Part shown: in pieces, positions 1 to 8,805 of the stretch | How the letters are laid out: each line of letters starts with the position of its first letter | Position numbering within the stretch: position 1 is the first letter of the stretch | From: Mycoplasmataceae bacterium | GTDB lineage: Bacteria; Bacillota_I; Bacilli_A; Mycoplasmatales; Mycoplasmoidaceae | Direction: 5' to 3' | Length of the DNA: 9,558 nucleotides | Assembly: GCA_031261045.1 (NCBI GenBank) | Contig: JAISKE010000031.1 | Coordinates: forward strand, 1 to 9,558 | The notes under the pieces: model-generated | Databases searched by the model: none | The model's input: the letters and a program-made list of their open reading frames with translations, nothing else | Told to the model about the DNA's origin: nothing | Program-made: the position numbers and the translations under genes

Positions 1-2744
1 TTTTCTTCGCCATCGCTTTTGTTTCATGTATTTTCCTATTGCGAGAAAAAACAGTTGATTTAATGAAACCGGGTAGTGAATATAAAGCTGGACCGATTGC
101 TAAATATATTAAACGGCCAATTGCAAGACTTGGAATTATGACGAAGTTTAGAGTTTCGGTGGCCTTTAATTCGATTTGAAAATTATTTATATTGACGTTA
201 ATGTCGGCATTATCAATGTCATCGTTAGTGTTTGGTATATCCATGGCAAATAAGTTTGAATATGCCAAAAATAAAACATTTAATAGCCGTGAATACAAGT
301 ATGCAATTGACATGTATTCACCAACTGAACAAGGCGGCCAATATATTCCCATTACTGGTGATGATATAGGACAATCAGGATATATTAATACTCAAAGTGA
401 AGGCAAAGTATGATTGCCAAATAATTATTATGCACCAGGATTTTATGGGAACGCTTCTGGTAAAAATGATACAGACATGTTAGATGTATTGTACGATGGT
501 GCCGCACCAAATTTGATACCTAATTTCTCATCAATCTTTGGTGACGGAGATTATTATTCTGGTATTGCAAAGCAATACTATTTATTAAGCTATTATGGAT
601 TTGATCTAGCTCATCTAGGGATGGACTCTGGAGCACTAGAGCAAAGTATGATTAGTGATAATAATATGGTGCATGGCACTGGTTTTTATCCAATGATTAG
701 TGACTCAGTCGGAGAAAAAGCAGACGTTACATTTTTAAAAAATAAATCGATGACTAAAAGTATGTTAGATTTTACCGTAGGGGTTCCAGGATTAATGTCA
801 TCCAATCCATGATCAATTGCAGTTTCATTAATGCCAGAGAACAATAAAAATTTATGTGATGGTCGTACAAAGAACTTGATTGATGCACTTGGTAAAACCT
901 ATTATAACCCTGACAACCCATTAACCGGTGATAGTAAATTTTTTATTGCGCAAAAAGATAGTGATGAAAAAATTATTGGTTATATATTGAATAATAATAC
1001 TTGTATCGATGATGCAAAATTATTTCCACCACCACTACCTGTTATATTAGATATTGAGGGTGTTCTAAATCCTGAATTTATAACATTTATTAATAATGCT
1101 TATGAACATTTCTCATTCAATGGCGGTTCACTATTAGATAATGATTATCAAGTAACATACAATAAGATTCCCTTAAAACCGGCCGACTCAACTAATAATA
1201 TTTTGGGTGATGAGACATATACTTACATAGATGCTACCGGCGATAAAAACGGATCCACTTTTAGTTCCAAGAAAGTACCGCCAGAAAAAACTAGAATAAT
1301 TGGTATCAAAGATAATAGCGAATATGTCCAACTATTAAATTCTGATGGTAAAAATTTGAAACCATTAATTGATAGTAGTAAATGTAATGACCCCAATAGC
1401 TATCCATTAATTGTTAATGCATTTGCTGCACATAAGTACAACTTAAAAATTGGTGATAAAATGGCATTTGACGTGAACAACGGTACTGATCGCATTCAAA
1501 AAAAGATAGACAAAGACACATCAATTAATAAAGTCATATTTAATATTGTAGGAATTAATACAACTTATCAAGGCGAGGAATATTTCACAAATCAACAATT
1601 AGCTAATAAAATTTTAGGATTACGTAGCAGCTTAGTGGATTTTTCACAATTGAATAAAACATTACACAATTATTACCCTAATAGTGAATCAACCCCTATT
1701 ATTCCAGATACCGGTTGAGATGATCCTTATGGATGAGATGCCTTTAAAGGTGGATATCGCATTCCAATCGTCGGTACCAAGACTCAAGATATTCATACTT
1801 CCATTCTTAATGATTTAACATCTAACATTACTAATGATCAGCAAATAGGTTTCAATCCAACATACGATTACATTAATAATGGTAAAGAAAAAGATGGAGC
1901 CAAGATAAACCCTTATGGATTTAATGGTGTTTTTACGGAGAGATCTAATGGCAGCGCAATCTTAAATGGTGGTTTTAATTTATATTCACCATCTGGTATC
2001 TATCCAGGCGACGACTCACTTACCTCTGAACAGGTAATGAACGTTTTAAAAGTATCTGATAATTTAGAACTCGCCAACATTATGTCGGGTATGTTTAAAC
2101 CACAAGACCCTACGCATAGTACGGCACTAGGCCAACAAATTCATAACGCCTTTATCGCATGATCTACTTCTACCGCTGATGACGACACAGTAAAGGCGTT
2201 ATATAAAACAATGACTGATTATGCAGAACAATTTGTACAAGCAATTAGCGATCCAGCTCTTTTTGGAAATACAGCATACGTAACTCTAGTTTCGGGAGCA
2301 TTAGACAAAGACTCTACTAATTTAATCTTCCAAAACTTATCTAATACCGTATCACAGGTAGAATATACTGTGTTAGTGATTATTTCAGTGATGGTAACAA
2401 TTATTGTCATGTTAATTACAATTATGTTAATTGGCGATTCTAAACGTTTAGCGGTCATTCTAAAATCATTAGGATATAGCGATCGAGAAAACATTACTTC
2501 GTTCTTATCCATTTATATCCCAGTGATTGTTTTAGGATTAATATTTGCGGTTCCATTATCATTTGGTTTAATCGCTGCATTTCAGACAATGATTTTTAAT
2601 GGTGCTGGCATTTTATTACTAGGTACAATTAAATGGTGACACTTTGTGGTCGGGTTGCTGGCAGTAGCTACCGTCCTAGGAATTAGCGGGCTTGGTGGTT
2701 ATCGTTCGTTAAGTCGAGACAGATTAGTGGAGGCGATTAGGTAA
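1..2744 (+). CDS. FtsX/MacB-like ABC transporter permease with giant extracellular domain (5' partial)
   Basis: This is the C-terminal 913 residues of a large permease that begins before the window; codons start at base 3 and the frame closes with TAA at 2742-2744. Seven TGA codons (177, 411, 810, 1716, 1734, 2160, 2637) must be read as Trp. The fragment opens with the end of a membrane helix, then a basic linker (REKTVDLMKPG), a helix at about 174-255, an extracellular region of about 700 residues (about 255-2360), and three helices at about 2364-2435, 2499-2597 and 2634-2705. The loop after the first of these reads AVILKSLGYSDREN and the end reads LVEAIR, both hallmarks of FtsX-family permeases. 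The arrangement implies a protein with two FtsX repeats, of which only the second is complete here. The ectodomain is rich in Asn, Asp and Tyr and has only three Cys. The matching ATPase follows directly. By family, such complexes usually drive extracytoplasmic work or extrude substrates; the substrate is unknown. From memory it resembles M. genitalium MG064. Confidence 0.88.
2729..2733 (+). promoter_or_regulatory. Shine-Dalgarno-like GGAGG for the ABC ATPase gene
   Basis: A perfect GGAGG lies inside the last codons of the permease gene, 14 bases before the ATG at 2748. The spacing is longer than the usual 5-10 bases, so its use is plausible but not certain. The permease stop at 2742-2744 lies between it and the start, so translational coupling of the two transporter genes is likely whether or not this site is used. 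Confidence 0.45.
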
Positions 2745-2747
2745 ATT

Positions 2748-4124
2748 ATGAATATAGTAGATACTAAAAAGGTTGAAGAAGGCCAAACTAAAGAACAACA
2801 TCTTGATTCGCTTCAAGAGAGTTTAAACAAGCACGTAAATCAAATCAAACACAATGATGAACAAATTAAACAATTAGAAAATCGTCTTAGTCAAGTAGAG
2901 ATTCAAACAAAAGGCGCTTATAAAATTATCCGTAAATACAACCAGGGTATGGGTAAATTTATTTGCGCCAATAACCGTTTAAAAGGTTTAGCACTAGCGA
3001 TTCAATATTCTATTAAACGTAATGAATTAGCTACTCAAGTTAAAATGGATCGATTAACAGCGGAGCAATTATTTGAATATATAAAATACATTGAAGATAC
3101 TAGCGACGGAACTTCGGTACCGTTCGATTTTAAAGTAGTAAATCATATTAATGCATCAACTAGACGATGGTTACATAAACGTAACAAATTAGCATATTTT
3201 AATAATATTAAACTTCCAAATGCTTCCGGTCCAAAGAAAATGTATTGGACGCTTAGAACTAATAAACTTGCAAAAGATATTGAGTATTATGAAGATTACA
3301 TTAAGGATTTGAAGTCATCTTTTGCAAGTAAATTTCATGCCAAGTTAATTAGACGCTTAGAAAGAGTAGTACACGATAAACGTATTACGAAACAAATGGA
3401 ATCTGAATGTTTAATTGATTTAAGAGATGTATGCAAATATTACAGTAACGGGACACTTGCCATTAAAGTTCTAAAAGATGTAAACTTACAAATTGACGCT
3501 GGTGAATTCGTAGTTATTCTTGGTCCGTCAGGTAGCGGTAAGACAACTTTATTAAATATTATTTCAGGGATGGACACCGCCACTTACGGAATTACTGTAG
3601 TGAACAATGTAAATTTAATTAGTATGACTCAAGCTCAGCTGACAAATTTCCGTAGAGATAATATTGGTTATGTTTTCCAACAATACGGTTTATTACCAAA
3701 CTTAACAGTTAGAGAAAATGTAGAAATTGGGGCTAACTTACAAACCGATAAAGAAAAAAGGATTGATATTGATGATCTATTAAGAACGGTTGGTATTTAC
3801 GAACATCGCAATAAGTTCCCTCATGAATTATCTGGCGGACAACAACAACGAGTATCGATTGCAAGAAGTGTGGCTAAGAACCCTAGTTTAATCTTTGGCG
3901 ATGAACCAACTGGTGCGGTTGACGAAGAGATGAGTAAACAAATTATGCAGTTATTTGTGGACGTCAATAAAAAATATAAGACAACTATCATTATTGTTAC
4001 CCATAATATCATCTTGTCAGGGTTAGCGACTAAAGTTATTAAGGTGCATAATGGTCGAATTGATAAAGTTATTTTGAATGATCATCCCAAAAAAGTCCTT
4101 GATTTAGATTGAAGCAAACAATAA
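2748..4124 (+). CDS. ABC transporter ATP-binding protein (MacB/LolD type) with long N-terminal extension
   Basis: The 458-residue protein energises the permease encoded three bases upstream. Residues 1 to about 220 form an extension not found in ordinary 220-250 aa MacB/LolD ATPases. About residues 18-58 look like a charged coiled coil, and the rest is basic and helical, with no motif I recognise. The ABC domain starts near residue 222 (LIDLRDVCKYY) and is complete: Walker A GPSGSGKT at 259-266, Q-loop with Q311, signature LSGGQQQR from 361, Walker B ending in D385-E386, and the switch His at 419. It should therefore be a working ATPase. One TGA (4110-4112) is read as Trp, so the protein ends W-S-K-Q at TAA 4122-4124; under the standard code it would lose only these four residues. 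Two other Trp are TGG. No membrane segment is visible, so it should be peripheral on the cytoplasmic face. From memory, M. genitalium MG065 is a similar-length ATPase next to a giant permease. Confidence 0.93.
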
Positions 4125-4136
4125 ACCTGCTTTTTT
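4112..4136 (+). terminator. Weak Rho-independent terminator at the end of the ABC operon
   Basis: AAGCA (4112-4116) can pair with TGCTT (4128-4132) around an 11-base loop, and the 3' arm runs into six T's (4131-4136). The hairpin includes the last codons of the ATPase, and its stop TAA 4122-4124 sits in the loop. The 5 bp stem is weak, so termination may be partial, letting some transcripts read on into secA. Confidence 0.4.
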
Positions 4137-4160
4137 CTATATCTATTAATTATTTTTATA

Positions 4161-4166
4161 TATAAT
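4161..4166 (+). promoter_or_regulatory. -10 promoter box (TATAAT) of secA
   Basis: A perfect TATAAT lies in the AT-rich 54-base gap ahead of secA, its last base 12 bases before the ATG. No convincing TTGACA is present at the expected -35 position (about 4138-4143), which is common in mycoplasma promoters. The usual start distance puts the first purine at A4175, giving a leader of only about four bases. No Shine-Dalgarno sequence lies before the ATG, in keeping with a leaderless transcript. Confidence 0.6.
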
Positions 4167-4178
4167 AAACCCCCAATT

Positions 4179-6803
4179 ATGGCTAAAGCTAAAGGTTTAT
4201 ATCGTATTAATATTTTCGCACCATACCGTCGCATCTTAAAGAGGGCGAAGGCTGTTGCTAATAAGACCGAAGCATTAAAGAATAAGTATCGTACGATGTC
4301 TAACCGTGATTTATCTAATATGACTAATATTTTCTTAGACGAATTAAAAAACGGTAAATCCCTTGATGATATCATGCCTGAGGCTTTTGCAGTTGCTCGG
4401 GAAGCGTGTTTTCGAGTTCATAAGCTCTTTGCCTATAAAGTCCAAATCGTCGGCGCAGCCATCGTTCATTTCGGTGATTTTGCGGAAATGTATACCGGAG
4501 AGGGTAAAACATTAACCCTAGTAATTGTGGCATATTTGAACGCTTTGCTAAAGCAAGGAATTCACATTGTTACCGTAAACGAATACTTAGTACAACGTGA
4601 TGCTAAATTTTGTGCGCAAGCTTTAAACCCATTAGGCATTACCGTTGGTTACAACATCTCTAGTTTGGAGCCAGATCAGAAGCGAGCAATGTTTGCTTGC
4701 GACATTACGTACACCACTAACTCAGAACTAGGATTTGATTATTTAAGAGATAACATGGTACACGATTACAAGGAGAAGGTTATTCGTAACTTAAACTTTG
4801 CAATTATTGATGAAGGTGACTCTATTTTAATTGATGAAGCTCGTACACCCTTAATTATCGCCGGGCAACCAAAACGTGATGTATCCATGTATGTTCAAGT
4901 TGATCAATTTGTAAAAACTTTGAAGCCAGACGATTATAAGATAGACCCCGAATCCAATTCCATCATGGTTACTGATAGTGGAGTTAAGAAAACCGAGAAC
5001 CGCTATAAATTAAAGAATCTATTTGCAATCGAGAACTCTGATTTAATTCACAAAATTAAAAATGCGTTAATGGCTAACTTTGTTTTTGAAGTTGGTGTAG
5101 AATACATTGTAAGAGATGACAAGATCGCTTTGGTTGATCAATTTACCGGCCGTGTTCTTGAAGGCCGTAGTTATAATGCCGGTTTACACCAAGCGATTCA
5201 AGCAAAAGAATACGTAAAGATCGAACCAGAGAATGTAGTTGTAGCTACTATTACTTATCAATCATTCTTTCGTTTATATAAAAAGCTAGCGGGTTTATCT
5301 GGAACTGCCATGACTGAGGCTGAAGAGTTCATTAAAATTTATAACATGGTTGTCGTACCAGTACCGACAAATAAACCAAACATCCGCAAGGATATGAATG
5401 ATTATATATTTGCAAACAAAATAAGCAAGTGACATCACGTAGTAGCGGAAATTGAAAAAGTACATGCTACTGGCCAACCAATTCTAGTGGGTACCGCATC
5501 CGTTGAAGATTCTGAAGAATTATCGAAATATCTAAGAAACAAAGGATTGAAGTTTGAAATGTTAAACGCTAAAAACAATGCTCGTGAAGCTGACATTGTT
5601 GCACAAGCAGGACAAAAAAATTCTATTACGATTTCAACTAATATGGCTGGTCGAGGTACCGATATTAAATTAGGCGAAGGTGTGGCCGCACTTGGTGGTT
5701 TATATGTTATTGGTACTGAGAGACATGAATCTAGACGAGTTGATAATCAATTACGTGGTCGTAGCGGTCGTCAAGGCGATAATGGTATTACACGTTTCTT
5801 CATTTCGTTGCAAGACACATTGTTTAGACGTTTTGCAACTGACAAGATTGATAAGTCAAATGATAAAATTGATAATGATTTCTTCGATTCATGATTCTTT
5901 ACCCGTTTGTTAAATTCCACTCAAAAAAAAGTAGAAGGAATTAACTTTGACACTCGTAAGAACTTAATTGATTATGATAGTGTATTGAGTAACCAGCGAG
6001 AATTAGTTTATAAACAACGAGATCAGGTTTTAAAGAATTCTGATAATACAAGTATTATCAAAAATATGGCTAGAACAGTTGCTAAAGATTTATCTTCAAT
6101 GTTCAAGTCACCAAAAAATGAAATTTATGTTGATCATGAAAAATTAGCAAACGCTTTAAACACAAAATTATTTAATACAAATTTAATTAGCCCAGACTAC
6201 TTTCGAGAAAAAACTACAATAGAAGCAGAAGAAATTATTTTTGAATTATTAACTTTAAGCGTGGATACTAGAATCCGTATGCTTGGTGGTGAAAAATCAA
6301 CCGGAATGATTCGCGATATGATGATTCAGAATTTAGACTTTCAATGGACCAATCATTTAGATCGTATGACAAAGATTCGTGAGGGTGTGTCGTTAAGATC
6401 ATTAGAGCAAAGATCTCCTTTAAACATTTATGTTGAGGAAGCTGACTGAAATTTTAACGAAATGAAGAAGCGTGTAGCACATCAAGTATTAATCTCGTTG
6501 CACCGTGTATATATTCCTAAAGTCAATGAAGAGTTACACAATGAATTAATTAAAGTATTACCGGATATCGTTGCTACGGCGGTGACTAAATTACCTAATC
6601 AAACGATTGCTGGCGTCTTGAATACGGCACCTAATCTAAAGATTAATGTCCAACCAACTTCACCAAAAGATGCGCCATTCGTGCAAACTAGTCAAAAGAA
6701 AACCGATGCTAAACAAGAGTTATTAGACAAGATTAAAAAAGCTCAACAAGAACAATTGGAAAAATCAAAACAAGTGGATTTAACACCAAACGAAGCAAAA
6801 TAA
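4179..6803 (+). CDS. secA: Preprotein translocase subunit SecA
   Basis: SecA is the ATPase motor that pushes unfolded preproteins through the SecYEG channel at the membrane. The 874-residue protein has the expected order: [11 protein letters not shown] region, Q-motif Q89, Walker A TGEGKT at 106-111, Walker B DEGD at 211-214 in the [12 protein letters not shown] context, preprotein cross-linking domain, the SGTAMTE segment, motif V ([13 protein letters not shown]), motif VI ([11 protein letters not shown] from 524), the FDTRK helical scaffold from 590, and the two-helix-finger region around W723. TGA at 5430, 5892 and 6447 encode Trp. Two small deviations are DEGD for the usual DEVD and QLRGRS for QLRGRA. 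The C-terminus is a Lys/Gln/Glu-rich tail without Cys, so the zinc-binding SEC-C motif of E. coli or Bacillus SecA is missing. The ATG at 4179 is the only ATG, GTG or TTG after the in-frame TAA at 4122. It is probably co-transcribed with uvrB. Confidence 0.98.
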
Positions 6804-6804
6804 T

Positions 6805-8805
6805 ATGGTAAAGAAATTTAAATTGACTACCAATTTAATTCCTAAAGGCGACCAACCCCAAGCCATTAACCAACTAGTTAAAAATATTAAAAACGGAAAC
6901 AAATCACAAGTATTACTAGGCGCTACCGGAACTGGTAAAACGTTTACCATTGCCAACGTAGTCAATCAAGTTCAACAAAATACTTTAGTAATTGTTCATA
7001 ATAAAACATTGGCAGCACAGTTATATAGCGAGTTTAAAGAATTGTTTAAGAATAATCATGTGGAATATTTCGTATCATATTTTGATTTCTACCAACCAGA
7101 AGCCTATTTACCACATACCGACACCTACATTGAAAAGAGTGCGATGGTTAATCAAGAGATTGAAATGTTACGTTTATCTACGATAAATGCCTTAGCAAGT
7201 GGCGAGCCTACCATTGTTGTTGCTTCTGTTGCTTCCATTTATGCTTCCGTCGCACCAAGCGATTTTGAAATGTATAGGATTGTATTAACCAAAGGCATTG
7301 AACGTAATCTTAAACAATTACAATATGACTTGGTTAGATTACAATACGATCGAAACAATATCGATTTAAAACCTGGAACGTTTAGATTACGTGGAGATGT
7401 ATTAGAAATTGCTCCTGGTTATTCCGATGCATTTACAATTAGAGTGTCTTTTGACGGAAATAAAATAGAAGACATTGCAGTGGTAGATTCACTAACAGGA
7501 GAAGTAAAAGAACGATGAGATACGTATGTATTGGTTCCAGCTAGTGAGTACATTATGAATAAAGATCGTTGGCAAGAATCAATGGAGCTTATTAAAGAGG
7601 AACTAGCGCAGAGATTAGACTATTTCAAATCAAATAATAAATTGTTGGAAGCACAGCGTCTAAAAGAACGAACTATGCACGATATTGAATCATTACAAGA
7701 ACTTGGTTACTGCAATGGAATTGAAAATTATTCACGACATCTAGAATTAAGAAAGCCTGGTTCTACACCTTACACATTATTTGATTATTTTAAAAAGAAT
7801 AATTGATTGATGGTGGTAGATGAATCACATATGACTATTCCTCAAGTTCGTGGAATGTTTAATACTGATCGTTCGCGGAAGCAAACCTTGGTAGACTATG
7901 GTTTTAGGTTACCATCAGCCATGGATAACCGCCCTTTAAATTTTGAAGAATTCCAAAATAAAATGGATAAGACTATTTATGTATCAGCCACGCCGAACGA
8001 TTGGGAAATTCAAAAATCCAATAACACAGTTATTGAACAGATTGTTAGACCAACTGGTTTAGTTGATCCAACCATTGAGATTCATTCTTCACAATATCAA
8101 GTCGATGATTTGATTGTCGAAATTCAAAAGCAAATTAAAAAGAATCAAAGAACATTTGTAACAGTATTAACTATTAAGATGGCGGAGAACTTAGCGGAAT
8201 ACTTAAAAAAGCAAAAGATTAAAGTAATGTACATGCACAATGAACTTAAAACTTTAGAACGTTCGCGCATTATCAACGACTTAAGAAAAGGCAAGTATGA
8301 TGTTATCGTGGGAATTAATTTATTAAGAGAAGGCTTAGATGTACCAGAAGTTTCTCTAGTAGCTATCTTTGATGCTGATAAACCAGGTTTCTTTAGAAAT
8401 GATAAGGCATTAATTCAAACATTCGGTAGAGCTGCTCGAAACTCCGAAGGACGAATTGTACTATATGCTAACACTACAACTGAAGCAATGAAAATTGCCA
8501 TTGATGAAACCAACCGTCGCCGTAATATTCAAATAGCTTACAATAAAAAGAATCATATTAAGCCAAAAACCATTGTTAAACCAATCATGGAAGATATAAC
8601 TTCCAAAGAGGACGCAAAAGTGGTTGAGGCTTACTTTCAACATAAGAACAAAGTCGATTACAAAAAGCAAACTAAAGCAGTTAGCGTCTTACGTAAAGAA
8701 ATGTTACAAGCTGCTGCAAATCGAGAATATGAAAGAGCAGCATACTTACGAGATATAATTATCGAATTAGAAGGGGACCAAAAGCATGCAGCAAAAGAAG
8801 ATTAA
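6805..8805 (+). CDS. uvrB: UvrABC excinuclease subunit B
   Basis: UvrB receives damaged DNA from UvrA, verifies the lesion and recruits UvrC in nucleotide excision repair. The 666-residue length is normal for the family. Visible features are the N-terminal KGDQPQAI motif, Walker A GATGTGKT at 39-46, the aromatic beta-hairpin at 92-96 followed by QPEAY, the VASVASIY segment, Walker B DESH at 339-342, VSATP, helicase motif [10 protein letters not shown] from 538, and a C-terminal UVR domain (about 626-660) that in other bacteria binds UvrC. TGA at 7516 and 7804 are Trp; the second immediately precedes Walker B. The hairpin reads Y-F-D-F-Y where most homologues have Y-Y-D-Y-Y. The ATG follows the secA stop after one base and has no Shine-Dalgarno sequence, so translation is probably coupled to secA. 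From memory the secA-uvrB order also occurs in M. genitalium (MG072-MG073). Confidence 0.98.
8754..8759 (+). promoter_or_regulatory. Possible internal -10 box for the lipoprotein gene
   Basis: A TATAAT inside the 3' end of uvrB lies 26 bases before the lipoprotein ATG. A start near 8766-8768 would leave a leader of about 20 bases that keeps the AAGGGG ribosome site. No -35 match is seen, and TATAAT also occurs by chance in this AT-rich DNA (for example 5172-5177 inside secA), so this is tentative. Confidence 0.3.
8771..8776 (+). promoter_or_regulatory. Shine-Dalgarno-like AAGGGG for the lipoprotein gene
   Basis: AAGGGG lies nine bases before the ATG at 8786, inside the uvrB coding region. 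It partly matches the AAGGAGG consensus and has good spacing. It supports the choice of 8786 as the start, which in turn gives a textbook lipoprotein signal peptide. Confidence 0.5.

Noticed and set aside
2219..2512. Reverse-strand open frame opposite the permease C-terminus
   Set aside because: The + strand encodes conserved FtsX helices here, and the antisense product has no convincing start signal or family features.
411..2639. Apparent break-up of the permease into several short genes or a decayed pseudogene
   Set aside because: Every break is a TGA in the same frame, no TAA or TAG occurs until 2742, and secA and uvrB in the same window also need TGA as Trp. One continuous gene explains all pieces.
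4125..4178. Riboswitch or small RNA in the gap before secA
   Set aside because: The gap is only 54 bases, AT-rich and already filled by the T-run and the -10 box; no structured aptamer would fit.
4082..4375. Reverse-strand open frame across the ATPase end and secA start
   Set aside because: It crosses the terminator and promoter region and lies opposite well-conserved SecA coding sequence; the protein shows no recognisable motif. It is a shadow.
5172..5177. TATAAT inside secA as a promoter
   Set aside because: It lies in the middle of the coding region with no gene start nearby; it is a chance match and a caution for the weaker internal box at 8754.
5680..5913. Second + strand open frame inside secA
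   Set aside because: It overlaps motifs V and VI of SecA in another frame, and its product looks like a frame-shifted shadow of that conserved region.
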